The notes below the pieces were generated by a model that was not told the origin of the DNA, did not search any database, and saw only the letters and a program-made list of their open reading frames with translations. A DNA stretch of 53,108 bases from Lachnospiraceae bacterium. Its GTDB lineage: Bacteria; Bacillota; Clostridia; Lachnospirales; Lachnospiraceae. Shown here piece after piece: positions 1 to 7,612 of the stretch. The stretch's first letter is position 1. Each line of letters begins with the position of its first letter. A program made the translations under genes and the position numbers. The stretch covers positions 1 through 53,108 of the forward strand of contig JAJQHZ010000117.1 in NCBI GenBank assembly GCA_021199475.1, in the 5' to 3' direction.

Positions 1-72
1 AGAAAGGATACCCTCAGCACTATCTTTCAGATTAGAATCTATTCTTGCGTAAACAACACTAGTATTTGCCAT
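1..72 (-). CDS. RelB/DinJ-family antitoxin, N-terminal part
   Basis: The gene starts at ATG 72-70 and runs off the left edge, so only about 24 codons are visible. The product begins MANTSVVYARIDSNLKD, which has the look of the RelB/DinJ antitoxin N-terminus (a beta strand followed by 'RID..LK..AE', the ribbon-helix-helix DNA-binding part). A strong AGGAGG site lies 8 bases upstream and a perfect inverted repeat (107-132) sits in the promoter, as expected of an autoregulated toxin-antitoxin operon. The toxin gene, if present, would be outside the window. Identification rests on a short stretch and could be wrong at family level. Confidence 0.6.
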   Translation of the reverse strand, partial: MANTSVVYARIDSNLKDSAEGILS

Positions 73-106
73 AATACCGCCTCCTTTTTTCTTGATATTG
101 TACCAT

Positions 107-132
107 CAAATGCTTGCGATTGCAAGCATTTG
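107..132. promoter_or_regulatory. Inverted-repeat operator of the RelB-like gene
   Basis: CAAATGCTTGC at 107-117 and GCAAGCATTTG at 122-132 are perfect 11-bp arms around GATT. The site lies about 35 bp upstream of the antitoxin start codon. RelB-type antitoxins repress their own promoters through such palindromes, so this is the likely autoregulatory operator. Confidence 0.55.
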
Positions 133-199
133 TTTTAGTTGTATGACCCTGCCGATCGTGCAGACCATCGGCGGCGCAGCCGCCCTCATATGAAAATAC

Positions 200-525
200 C
201 TGTTTTTATGCCGTAAAACTCACTCTAATAGCTTATGCCGCGTCCGTGAGACCTCCCCGGGTACTCACACGTTCTTTCCCTCCATGTCCCCACCATCTTT
301 ACTGTGCAGGATTCCGTGCAGTTTTTGGACTTCGGCTTGTCTAGCAGTCTTATCCTCCTGTGTCAGCCTGAAATGGTTTCTGTGCGTTGGGGCAGAGGTT
401 TGCCTACACCTTCCTTCAGTCCTCTTAAACCTCGCGGCGAGAGCCTTGGTGTTCAGCTGTATCCTTCCCACTGCCGGGCGGATTCGGGACTTTCACCCGT
501 TAGAACGTGCGCTCGCCAGGCGCAC
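200..525 (-). mobile_element. Group II intron fragment (class C-like), 5' part without maturase
   Basis: Read on the minus strand from 525, the sequence starts GTGCGCCTGGCGAGCGCAC (a hairpin) followed by GTTCTAACGGGTGAAAGTCC, a pattern I recognise from the 5' ends of bacterial group II introns in gut Firmicutes. The intron begins 1-3 bases after the T-run of an intrinsic terminator hairpin (531-561). Insertion directly behind terminators is the known habit of class C introns. There is no reverse transcriptase and no recognisable domain V between here and the RelB-like gene, so this is a truncated remnant. The left boundary is uncertain. Confidence 0.55.
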
Positions 526-528
526 CAG

Positions 529-561
529 AAAAAGACTGCTATCCGAAGATAACAGTCCTTT
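529..561 (-). terminator. Intrinsic terminator behind the displaced rlmD 3' end
   Basis: On the minus strand GGACTGTTATC, loop TTCG, GATAGCAGTC, then TTTTT. It lies about 30 bp beyond the stop codon of the rlmD 3' fragment (592) and forms the insertion target of the group II intron. Confidence 0.7.
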
Positions 562-591
562 ACGGCAATGCCGGTTAATTTGGGGTTTTGG

Positions 592-918
592 TTAATTTTG
601 TATCATGCCGAAATGCTTAAATGCGGCTATGATTGCTTCCCGCTTCTCCGGCGGGCATATGAGAAATTTCGGATCGTCTGATTTCGGCTTGTTGTAATTC
701 TCCCGCTCAATGATTCCAAATTCCCGCTTGATCTGCGCCACATACAAACTCGTGACATTGAATCCGTAATTCTCGGATACCCACTTTTTAATCTCCGTGT
801 ATGTCGCGCTTGACGGAAGCATCTTCATGTAATCCCCGTTCTCCGGTTCATACTTCACATGGATATAACTCCCGCCGCCTTGGTAGCGCAAAGAGACTAC
901 CGTCTCGACGTGGCACGA
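592..918 (-). pseudogene. Displaced 3' end of rlmD (C-terminal tail domain)
   Basis: Reading from 918 gives SCHVETVVSLRYQGGG and continues to KHFGMIQN-stop. The first eight residues repeat the last family-conserved residues of the rlmD gene at 2901-4550 (NSCHVETVV). The remaining ~95 residues, with VSSLYVAQIKR-like and CPPEKREAIIAAFKHFGMI-like motifs, match the C-terminal extension that I know from clostridial RlmD/RumA-type 23S rRNA uracil methyltransferases. It has therefore been cut off from its gene by an element inserted between the two 23-bp repeats at 896-918 and 2929-2951. A start codon at 891 with no good ribosome-binding site could give a 99-residue peptide, but independent function is unlikely. 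Confidence 0.8.
896..918. repeat. 23-bp direct repeat, distal copy (att-like)
   Basis: Identical to 2929-2951; it begins ACTACCGTCTCG and ends GTGGCACGA. It encodes the residues SCHVETVV of RlmD on the minus strand. The pair brackets the 2-kb insert holding a recombinase remnant and so looks like attL/attR of an element integrated in rlmD. Confidence 0.75.
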
Positions 919-949
919 GAAAACGATATTGGTGTCACAGCATCTCTTC

Positions 950-2404
950 CTATTTCAGCACCTTCCAATAACCGGATTTTTTAGAACCAGCGCGCTCTAT
1001 ATACCCCAGTTTTTTCAATGTTGAAATTGCCGTGTATACCGTTGTTTTGCCGACTTTGATTTTTTCCATAAGGCGCTCCCTCGTAATATTGGGGTTATTC
1101 CGAATCTCCGCCAAAATACGCGCCTGTGTCTCTGTTAGCCCTGATTCCACAGATGTTTCATCAGTATTTTTATTGCTCACTTTATTGCTCGTTTTATTGC
1201 TCACCTTATCACCCATAACGTTGATCCAGTTGAACGGAATTGTTACAACGATGGAGTTCTCTCTGAACTCATATGCCCCTCTCCCATACCTCTGAGTAAT
1301 TCTTGGCACACCTCTGCCTGTCTTCTCACTTATATGAAGCTGAAGAAGAATCTCCGACAGCTTCTTATTCACAGGCACCGATTCGCCGGCAAAAAAGCCT
1401 TCCATCGTCTGTTCCGGAGCAAGAGAACCTCGCGAAAGGATTTCAATTCTGTCAGAATATACTGTTATCATTGGTTCATTACCGCTAACCCATTTATTGT
1501 GCACAAACGCATTAATCACAGCCTCGTGAAAAGCCTCATTTTCAAACAGAGGAACTTCCTTTCTCTCCACCACACGATCTCTTTCATCCGCCTGAATAAT
1601 ATTCAGAACATCTCCGTACCGAAGCACTTCGTCCAAGGAGTACAGCAAGCACTGATTTCCAAACTCTCTGACAGAATACATATTATCTGCTTTCGTCTTT
1701 CCAGAAAAAATTGCCACTCTTATCTGCATGTGCGAATCATCTGACAGCAGCTGTGCCAATATGTTATACTTCCCGTCCTCTGTATAAAACGAAAGATTTT
1801 TCTTAAAAGTATCTGGATTCAGCTTCAAGCCTTTTGCGCCATAATATATGAGCAATTTTTCAAAAGTCAGATCTTGATATTCCGATGGTGTGTTCTCTAT
1901 CGTCGGAAAGCCATGCCTTAAGACCTCGAACAAGAACGACTCTTTTTCAGGATACTTCCTCAAGTTTTCCTTGCTTGAGCCGATTCTGATATAACGTTCC
2001 CGCGCATAAGAAACAGGTACCGTCTTTGCCGCCGGTATTGTTAAAAGTACCAGCTTTTTATCATCGATAAACACATCTTCAAAAACAAAATTAACGTCCG
2101 GGCTCAGCTGTCTTGCCAGATAATGTTTTAGCGGCTCCTTCTTCACGTCCTGATTACAGTTAAAGCTTGTTCCTACGATTTCATGTGTTTTATCATCTAT
2201 ACCCCACACAAAATAAGCATACTTTCTTCCAGCTATGGCCGCGCTGTTTGACAAAGCCGATACATACTCGCCAAGTTCATCTGCCACAAACCAGTTTACT
2301 TTAAATTCAAACCATTCTCTCTCGGAATCATATTCTCGGAGTTCTTTTATAATATCGCTCGCCATATCCATAGTGTTTCCAGCCTCCACAAATTTAATGC
2401 TCAC
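950..2404 (-). CDS. AlbA_2 (Schlafen-like) / ATPase regulator with winged helix
   Basis: 484 residues if translation starts at GTG 2404; ATG codons 12 and 14 residues further in are alternatives. Residues ~20-140 resemble the AlbA_2 'putative DNA-binding' domain (REWFEFK, FVWGIDD.THEIVGT, YIRIGSS). Residues ~300-390 resemble the HATPase_c_4 region with EAVINAFVHNKW and EKTGRGVPRI. The C-terminus (~425-484) is a winged helix (ARILAEIRNNPNITRERLMEKI). Such proteins are common cargo of mobile elements and are often annotated as RecG-like or transcriptional regulators; the biochemical role is not established. Between ATPase and winged helix is a KVSNKTSNKVSNK linker whose DNA matches the palindrome over the gene's own promoter. 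It is the only intact gene of the insert that splits rlmD. Confidence 0.75.
   Translation of the reverse strand: MSIKFVEAGNTMDMASDIIKELREYDSEREWFEFKVNWFVADELGEYVSALSNSAAIAGRKYAYFVWGIDDKTHEIVGTSFNCNQDVKKEPLKHYLARQLSPDVNFVFEDVFIDDKKLVLLTIPAAKTVPVSYARERYIRIGSSKENLRKYPEKESFLFEVLRHGFPTIENTPSEYQDLTFEKLLIYYGAKGLKLNPDTFKKNLSFYTEDGKYNILAQLLSDDSHMQIRVAIFSGKTKADNMYSVREFGNQCLLYSLDEVLRYGDVLNIIQADERDRVVERKEVPLFENEAFHEAVINAFVHNKWVSGNEPMITVYSDRIEILSRGSLAPEQTMEGFFAGESVPVNKKLSEILLQLHISEKTGRGVPRITQRYGRGAYEFRENSIVVTIPFNWINVMGDKVSNKTSNKVSNKNTDETSVESGLTETQARILAEIRNNPNITRERLMEKIKVGKTTVYTAISTLKKLGYIERAGSKKSGYWKVLK
1168..1206 (-). repeat. 12-bp coding repeats matching the promoter palindrome
   Basis: Three near-copies of GTGAGCAATAAA in the gene strand encode VSNK-TSNK-VSNK. 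The 15-mer AGGTGAGCAATAAAA here also occurs in both arms of the palindrome at 2391-2458 upstream of the same gene. Confidence 0.8.
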
Positions 2405-2458
2405 TTTTATTGCTCACCTATTATAACACAGGTGAGCAATAAAAGTGAGCATTAAATT
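2391..2458. promoter_or_regulatory. 29-bp perfect inverted repeat over the start of the AlbA_2 gene
   Basis: Arms 2391-2419 and 2430-2458 are perfectly complementary around a 10-base AT-rich centre (ATTATAACAC). The gene-proximal arm contains the GTG start codon and an AGGTG that could serve as ribosome-binding site. It could act as an operator, as an mRNA hairpin hiding the start, or as an element end. Confidence 0.85.
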
Positions 2459-2484
2459 GGAATTTTTAAGTTTTTCTCGTATTT

Positions 2485-2930
2485 CTACATCGCCACTTCC
2501 GTCTCCAGCCCCGATTTAAACTCCACCGTGAAATGGTCGTCATAAACCATAATCTTCTCGATTAGCTTCCGGACAAGACCCTCGTCATATTCCGTAACCG
2601 TCATTCCCATTTCATCGAGCATTTTCTCCATCTCCTCCACCCGCTGGCGGCTTCCCCCCTCGCCGGGTGGCATCTCATCCTTCGGATGAGATATTCCTCG
2701 CCGGGTGGCATCTCATCCTTCGGATGAGATATTCCTCGTTGTTAGCATCTTCTAAAAGAAGCTCCTGCTTTTTTCTGCGAAGCTCCTCGATTTTATCCGC
2801 GATGTCATCGTAGGCCTGTCTCGCATTGGCCTTTTTCAGAAGTTTCTTCTGCAAATCGGCAAGCTCTGTCTCAACCTCTTCGATTTTGCTGGTGTTGCCG
2901 TCATTGTGTGTCGTTTCTTGACATCGATAC
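2485..2930 (-). pseudogene. Serine recombinase remnant, C-terminal coiled coil and tail
   Basis: On the minus strand the frame entering at about 2930 reads NDGNTSKIEEVETELADLQ, ANARQAYDDIADKIEELRR, then LLLEDANNEE. After a frame-disrupting duplication it resumes as VEEMEKMLDEMGMTVTEYDE, LVRKLIEKIMVYDDHFTVEF and FKSG-stop. This is the zinc-ribbon-distal coiled coil and C-terminal strand typical of large serine recombinases on clostridial mobile elements. The resolvase catalytic domain is gone, as it would precede the att-like repeat at 2929. Two 38-bp copies (2658-2733) break the frame, so no functional protein is made. Confidence 0.65.
2658..2738. repeat. 38-bp tandem duplication with an internal hairpin
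   Basis: CCTCGCCGGGTGGC followed by ATCTCATCCTTCGGATGAGA occurs twice, at 2658-2695 and 2696-2733, then a partial CCTCG. Each copy carries the hairpin ATCTCATCC-TTC-GGATGAGAT. The insert lies in the recombinase remnant and shifts its frame. Confidence 0.85.
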
Positions 2931-4550
2931 TACCGTCTCGACGTGGCACGAATTTGCGAACATGTCTGTCGGGCAGACCTTTTTCAGCTCGTACCCGCCC
3001 GCGCACAGGTATTTCAAATCCCGCGCGAGTGTTGCGGAGTCGCAGCTCACGTAAACGATTCTTTCCGGCCGGATTTTGAGCATGGTGTCGAGGACGCTCA
3101 TGTCACAGCCCTTGCGTGGCGGGTCGACGACGATGACGTCCGCATGAATCCCTTCTTTTTCGTATTTTTCAGGCAGGACTTCTTCGGCCTTGCCGACGAA
3201 AAATTCCGCATTTGTGATATGGTTCAGCTTCGCGTTCTGGCGGGCGTCCCGGATGGCGTCCGGTACGATTTCGACACCGTACACAGCGCGCGCTTTCTGT
3301 GCGAGGAAGAGCGAGATGGTGCCGATTCCGCAGTACAGATCCCAAACGGTCTCCTGCCCGGTCAATTCCGCATACTCGAGGGCTTTGGCGTAAAGCTTCT
3401 CCGTCTGGCGGGGATTGACCTGATAGAAGGAGAGCGGGGAAATGCAAAAGCGTACGTTTCCAATCGTGTCTTCTATGTATTCCTTTCCCCAGAGCAGCTT
3501 CAGCTGCCTGCCCATGATAACATTGGTGCGCTCGCGGTTGATATTCAGCATGATGCTGGTCATGCCGGGAATGACGCGAAGTGTCTGGACCAGTTGATTG
3601 CTTTTCGGTAAGGAATTTCCGTTTATCACGATGCAGACCATAATCTGTCCAGACCCTTGATTGTCCTGTCCGGGCGCCTGACTTTTCTGTACACCCAGTG
3701 CTTCTTTCCCCACCCGTATCATCACATGGCGCACGAGTCCGGTTCCTGTCTCCTCATCATAGGGCTCGATTCCATAGGTTTCCATATGGTTCAGCACAAT
3801 GTCTAGAATGGTCCGATTCACCTTCGCTCCGAGGAGACAGTCGCGGCAATCGATAACCGTGTGAGTACGGCCTGCATAAAAGCCTGCGATGAGCTTCCCA
3901 TTTTTGTCTCTGCCGATGGGATATTGTGCTTTATTACGGTAGCGGAATGGATTCTCCATCCCAATGATGGGTTCCATGGGCGGTTCCGCAAAGCCGCCGA
4001 TACGCTGCAGATTGCTGCGCACTTTCTGTTCTTTGAATCGAAGCTGTGCGTCGTATCTCATCTCCTGGATCTGGCACCCGCCACACGGACGAGCGACCGG
4101 ACAGGCAGCTTCCACCCGATCCGGGCTGGGTGTAAGAATGCGCAGGAGACGGGCATAGCCGTAGGTCTTTTTCATTTTCATGACCTTTACCTCTGCCACA
4201 TCTCCGATGATCGTATCCTTTACAAACAAAACCGGGCCCTGACGCTCGCTAATGTTCTTCGACGAGATTACCGGAGTTGCGGCATATCCCTGTTCCGGCT
4301 GGAGCTCCGAATTCCCGGCAGAGCTCTGTTCGACCTGAAGTACAGAATCCCCGGCAGAGCTTGATTCAGCCTGAAGTACAGAAATCTTGGCAGAGCTTGA
4401 TTCAGCCTGAAGTACAGAATTCCCGGCAGAGCTTTGTTCTGCATCGGCTTCCGTCAGAGAACTGCAAGAGTCCTTTTGAACATAACCCACTCCAAGACCT
4501 TCATTGCTGAAATCTTCAATTCTTACTGTGATAATGTCGTCTTTTTTCAT
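2901..4550 (-). CDS. rlmD: 23S rRNA (uracil-5)-methyltransferase, RlmD/RumA family, 3' end replaced
   Basis: 549 residues, cytoplasmic, expected to methylate a 23S rRNA uracil using SAM. An N-terminal TRAM-like region (residues 1-37 and 90-145) is followed by the iron-sulfur cysteines C150, C156, C159 (CPVARPCGGC) with a fourth in DCRDC. SAM-binding LYCGIGTISLFLA, DPPRKGCD and the catalytic-cysteine motif VYVSCDSATLARDL are all present. Two things are odd. Four 12-residue repeats (residues ~38-87) interrupt the TRAM region. After HVETVV the native C-terminal tail is replaced by SMSRNDTQ from the inserted element, the original tail lying at 592-918. The catalytic core is complete, so activity may persist. 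A paralogous RlmCD-type assignment cannot be excluded. Confidence 0.88.
   Translation of the reverse strand: MKKDDIITVRIEDFSNEGLGVGYVQKDSCSSLTEADAEQSSAGNSVLQAESSSAKISVLQAESSSAGDSVLQVEQSSAGNSELQPEQGYAATPVISSKNISERQGPVLFVKDTIIGDVAEVKVMKMKKTYGYARLLRILTPSPDRVEAACPVARPCGGCQIQEMRYDAQLRFKEQKVRSNLQRIGGFAEPPMEPIIGMENPFRYRNKAQYPIGRDKNGKLIAGFYAGRTHTVIDCRDCLLGAKVNRTILDIVLNHMETYGIEPYDEETGTGLVRHVMIRVGKEALGVQKSQAPGQDNQGSGQIMVCIVINGNSLPKSNQLVQTLRVIPGMTSIMLNINRERTNVIMGRQLKLLWGKEYIEDTIGNVRFCISPLSFYQVNPRQTEKLYAKALEYAELTGQETVWDLYCGIGTISLFLAQKARAVYGVEIVPDAIRDARQNAKLNHITNAEFFVGKAEEVLPEKYEKEGIHADVIVVDPPRKGCDMSVLDTMLKIRPERIVYVSCDSATLARDLKYLCAGGYELKKVCPTDMFANSCHVETVVSMSRNDTQ
2929..2951. repeat. 23-bp direct repeat, rlmD-proximal copy (att-like)
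   Basis: Identical to 896-918. It lies inside the rlmD reading frame and marks the junction between native rlmD and the inserted element. Confidence 0.75.
4298..4441 (-). repeat. 36-bp tandem repeats inside rlmD
   Basis: Four units start at 4298, 4334, 4370 and 4406, each containing CCTGAAGTACAGAA- and CCCGGCAGAGCT-like stretches. They encode SSAGNSVLQAES-type 12-residue repeats. The length is a multiple of three, so copy-number change would keep the frame. Confidence 0.9.
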
Positions 4551-4727
4551 ATATATCCTATATATTCTGTCTGCGGTTCCTGTCTATGCAACATTCCATA
4601 TCATAATCCCATATGCAGTTGCGCGCGAGTTCTTACGATATAGTCTGCCTGCACAATACCATTTATCTACGCGACGCTGTCTGTACGATACAATTTATCT
4701 GCTCATGCAGACCGCTGCCGAAATCTG

Positions 4728-5675
4728 TCAGAACTCCGATGTCTTCCTTAAGTTTGATTCAAACAGCCGGTTGTAGCCGAGCCACTGCGGGTTGTCTCCG
4801 GCATTTTTGAGGACTTCGCGCATGGTCTCGAGCTTGGCGTCGGTATCGTCCGCGTAATTCAGAGCCAGAGCTTCAGCCAATGCCGGTTTTTTGGGCGAGC
4901 CGTACTCAAGCTCACCGTGGTGAGCGAGGATGCAGTGCTGCAGCTCGCTCATCAGGCGTTTCGGAAAGCCTTTGATGTGGCGGCAGCCGAAGCCTACCAG
5001 CTCGCTTCCCATGACAATATGTCCAAGGAGCTGACCGTCGTCTGTGTAGTCGTTTTCCGGAAAATTGGAAATCTCCTTGAGCTTGCCTACGTCGTGAAAG
5101 ACGGCTGCGGTAAACAGCAGATCTTTTCTCAGATAAGGATATTGCTTCACGTAGAAGTCGCAGAGCTTTACCACGCCGAGGGTGTGCTCCAGCAGGCCGC
5201 CGACGAAGCTGTGATGGACGGTTTTTGCTGCTGAATGATTTTTAAACGCAGTGATAAACGCTTCGTTGTCTACAAAATACATCTGTATGAGCTTTTGCAG
5301 ATAGGGATTTTCGACCTGACGCATATAGCTCATCAGTTCCTCATACATCTGGTCAATATTTTTTTCACTGACCGGAAGATAATCCTCCGCCACATATTCG
5401 GATTCGTCTGCCTTGCGGGCGCGGCGGATGCTCATCTGAAGGGTTCCTTGAAAGTTCGAAATCTCACCGCTTACGCTGACATAATCGAGCACACCAAACT
5501 CTTCGATTCCGGAAGAATTCGGATCCCAGATTTTCGCGTCAATCGTGCCCGTTTTGTCCTGCAAAACGACATTTTCGTAGAGCTTCCCGTTTTTCGCAGT
5601 CGCAGACTGCTTGTATTTGCAAAGATATATTTCGTTAATCTTGTCTCCCTCGCGAAATGAATTAATGAATTTCAT
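4728..5675 (-). CDS. yhaM: 3'-5' exoribonuclease YhaM
   Basis: 315 residues. The N-terminal OB-fold (residues ~10-90, YENVVLQDKTGTIDAKIWD, VSVSGEISNFQGTLQMSI) binds nucleic acid. The HD domain (residues ~150-290) carries H..VHHSFVGGLLEHTLGV, AAVFHDVGKLKE with the HD metal pair, GHIVMG and CILAHHGELEYGSP. Length and motif order match YhaM, which trims RNA and DNA 3' ends with metal ions in Firmicutes. The start has a clear GGAGG site (AGGAGGAAAGATTACA before the ATG). It is transcribed towards rlmD, 177 bp away; that gap holds short GATAYA/TTTATCTGC-like repeats but no gene. Confidence 0.92.
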   Translation of the reverse strand: MKFINSFREGDKINEIYLCKYKQSATAKNGKLYENVVLQDKTGTIDAKIWDPNSSGIEEFGVLDYVSVSGEISNFQGTLQMSIRRARKADESEYVAEDYLPVSEKNIDQMYEELMSYMRQVENPYLQKLIQMYFVDNEAFITAFKNHSAAKTVHHSFVGGLLEHTLGVVKLCDFYVKQYPYLRKDLLFTAAVFHDVGKLKEISNFPENDYTDDGQLLGHIVMGSELVGFGCRHIKGFPKRLMSELQHCILAHHGELEYGSPKKPALAEALALNYADDTDAKLETMREVLKNAGDNPQWLGYNRLFESNLRKTSEF

Positions 5676-5810
5676 TGTAATCTTTCCTCCTCAAAATGGT
5701 GATCGCTCATCCTGACCCTGATCGGCAGGAAACTCCCTGTTTACTATTCTTATTCAATATCAAGCGTTCCTGGTTGTCCTTTTTATCCGGTCATCGAGCG
5801 TTCACGCTTG

Positions 5811-5898
5811 TTGCTTTTATATCTGTTACTTTTATATCTGCTGCTTTTATATCTGCTGCTTTTATATCTGCTGCTTTTATATCTGTAGCTCTTATACC
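5811..5898. repeat. 15-bp tandem repeats between comEB and yhaM
   Basis: Six units of CTGCTTTTATATCTG (starts 5811, 5826, 5841, 5856, 5871 and a degenerate one at 5886). The array ends in the last codons of comEB. Whether it is transcribed as part of a comEB-yhaM message or is just a slippage tract is unknown. Confidence 0.9.
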
Positions 5899-6380
5899 GT
5901 AATCGAAAGTTCCCGACCACTTCTCTGATAGCGGTAATACCGCACACCGGCGGCATCCATCATTCGTTTGGAAGCCAGAATGGCAGGTGTTCCATCGTAC
6001 TTATCGTCATCGTAGACGACCGTCTTGATTCCGGCCTGTATGATGGCCTTCGCACATTCGTTGCACGGAAACAGCGATACGTAGAGCTTTGCCCCGTCCA
6101 GGCTGCCTCCGCGATAATTAAGAATCGCATTCAGCTCGCTGTGTACCACATACGGGTATTTCGTGGATGCCTCCTCCCCTTCCCGTTCCCAGGGGAACTC
6201 ATCATCTGAGCAGCCTCTCGGGAAGCCATTGTAGCCCATCGAGAGGATTTTATTATCCTGACTGACAATGCAGGTCCCCACCTGCGAGTTCGGATCCTTT
6301 GACCGCATGCCGGCCAGCTTTGCCACTGCCATAAAATACTCATCCCAGGTAATATAATTCTCGCGTTTTCCCGCCATCAC
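5892..6380 (-). CDS. dCMP deaminase family protein (ComEB-like)
   Basis: 162 residues. Zinc-binding cytidine-deaminase motifs are intact: HSELNAIL (H and catalytic E) and PCNECAKAI (two Cys). The N-terminus ITWDEYFMAVAKLAGMRSKD and GYNGFPRGC are typical of the dCMP deaminase/ComEB group, which converts dCMP to dUMP for thymidylate synthesis or has a role linked to competence genes. The start is at 6380 or ATG 6377, behind GGGAGGATTGTG. The stop codon overlaps the last unit of the 15-bp repeats. Thymidine kinase and uridine kinase genes elsewhere in the window also serve pyrimidine salvage but are not linked to this gene. Confidence 0.9.
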   Translation of the reverse strand: MMAGKRENYITWDEYFMAVAKLAGMRSKDPNSQVGTCIVSQDNKILSMGYNGFPRGCSDDEFPWEREGEEASTKYPYVVHSELNAILNYRGGSLDGAKLYVSLFPCNECAKAIIQAGIKTVVYDDDKYDGTPAILASKRMMDAAGVRYYRYQRSGRELSITV

Positions 6381-6407
6381 AATCCTCCCGTCTGTACCTG
6401 TATTTTA

Positions 6408-6466
6408 TTACATATCCGCACCCGCAACGCCAGTGCGGATGCAGGCCGCGCCAATCGCAGAGAATG
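6408..6466 (-). repeat. Dispersed leader element, copy 1 (upstream of comEB)
   Basis: On the minus strand the sequence reads GCGATTGGCGCGGCCTGCAT then CCGCACTGGCGTTGCGGGTG, CGGATATG. A closely similar block lies at the same distance in front of the radical SAM gene (25838-25898), and a shorter match precedes the gene at 27864-28292. It contains GC-rich complementary arms (TGCGG/CCGCA). Confidence 0.5.
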
Positions 6467-6719
6467 TTCCGATTAGTTCAGCAAATCGAAAACGATACCC
6501 GTTCGCGAAGCGATTGTTTATTGTGTGGCTTTCATTCTACCATAAATCAACCGTTTTGGGGAGTAGTTTAAATAAAAAGCTCTTCATTTTGCACAGGAAA
6601 CCTGTTTCCATTTTTGCCCATGCTCTTTTAGGTATGGTGTCTCCGTACTTATAAAGTATGGCGCTGCCATTTTTACTTTTCTAAGGTGCGGTAATAACAT
6701 ACCTTCAGGAGGTGATACT
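6467..6719. other. Intergenic region before the XRE regulator
   Basis: No convincing gene. It should contain the rightward promoter of the XRE gene; the ribosome-binding site CAGGAGGTGATACT is at its right end. Short peptides in all frames look accidental. Confidence 0.4.
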
Positions 6720-7112
6720 ATGGAACTTTATACAAAGCAGTTTGGTCTTGTGCTCAAAAACGCACGCATGGATAAGAAGCTCACACAGGCAGAGCTGGCG
6801 GAAATTCTGGATATTTCGCTCTCTTATCTGAAGGATCTGGAGGGCTACCGCAACAATCCCAGTCTCGAAATGTTTGTACGGATCATGCGGTATTTTAATC
6901 TTTCCGCGGACATGGTTGTCTACCCGGAAAAAGAGGTTGACAACAGTACCCGCAGCCAGCTGGAACGGCTTCTGACTCAGTGTGACGACGGTCAGCTCCG
7001 TGTGCTGCTTGCGACTGCGGAGGCATTGCTTTCCCTGACCCCTGAAGGCAGTTCATCCGATTCCAGTGAGAATCACACGGATTCCGGAGAAACGCCTGCG
7101 AAGCCGGAATGA
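6720..7112 (+). CDS. XRE-family transcriptional regulator
   Basis: 130 residues, start fixed by CAGGAGGTGATACT upstream. Residues ~5-65 are a helix-turn-helix of the Cro/CI type (FGLVLKNARMDKKLTQAELA, LDISLSYLKDLEGYRNNPSL). The C-terminal half is a short helical region (ERLLTQCDDGQLRVLLATAE) that may dimerise, then a Ser/Pro/Glu-rich tail. It stands alone, 500 bp from the next gene, so the target is unknown; self-regulation is usual in this family. Confidence 0.88.
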   Translation: MELYTKQFGLVLKNARMDKKLTQAELAEILDISLSYLKDLEGYRNNPSLEMFVRIMRYFNLSADMVVYPEKEVDNSTRSQLERLLTQCDDGQLRVLLATAEALLSLTPEGSSSDSSENHTDSGETPAKPE

Positions 7113-7144
7113 TCGTTTTTGTTTCATGCAAATCGTTCTCTGAA

Positions 7145-7251
7145 ATTTCCGCAGGCGTGAAATTCAAGCCCTGACATTTCCGCAGATGTGAAATTCAAGC
7201 CCTGACATTTCCGCAAGTGTGAAATTCAACCCCTGAAATTTCCGCAGGCGT
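7145..7251. repeat. 31-bp tandem repeats downstream of the XRE gene
   Basis: Three full units (7145, 7176, 7207) and a partial fourth (7238) of ATTTCCGCAGGCGTGAAATT + CAAGCCCTGA-like sequence, with a few substitutions. They are contiguous, without spacers. Confidence 0.88.
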
Positions 7252-7612
7252 CAAGAGAGTCGCACGTCCGCAGGCACATGCACCAACCCGTATCGTAATT
7301 CGCAGTGTATTCCGCTCATTTGCTCATTATACACAGGCTTTTGCGATACGGGCTGTCCGTTTCGCGGCTCATTCTTAAGCCGGAGGTCCCGGGAGGGAAC
7401 GAGCCGTTTCCTTTTTCAAAGTTTTGGGACCAATTCCCGGAATGACACTTCAAATCATGTTTTTTATATGATACAATGAAAGCCGCACATGGGTGATTTG
7501 CTGCGCGGGAACAGATCGATGATAGAATCCGCGGCAGCCTAATCAGTGGGTGAGCCAACGGCTCGCGAACGGAGCCTGGCGATTATGAGAAAGTGAAAGG
7601 GGACCATTTATT
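7252..7612. other. Upstream region of the GH127 gene
   Basis: No gene seen. CCCGTATCGTAATTC at about 7290 recurs at about 11622, in the gap between the sulfonate-importer genes. GCTGCGCGG ... CCGCGGCAGC (about 7500-7537) could form a hairpin in the GH127 leader. A -10-like TATGATACAAT lies near 7466-7477. The GH127 start is preceded by GTGAAAGGGGACC. Confidence 0.35.

Noticed and set aside
265-471. 68-codon frame in the intron remnant
   Set aside because: It coincides with structured intron RNA and has no protein family character.
7145-7251. CRISPR-like array
   Set aside because: The 31-bp units are contiguous with no spacers and have no dyad symmetry; no cas genes nearby.
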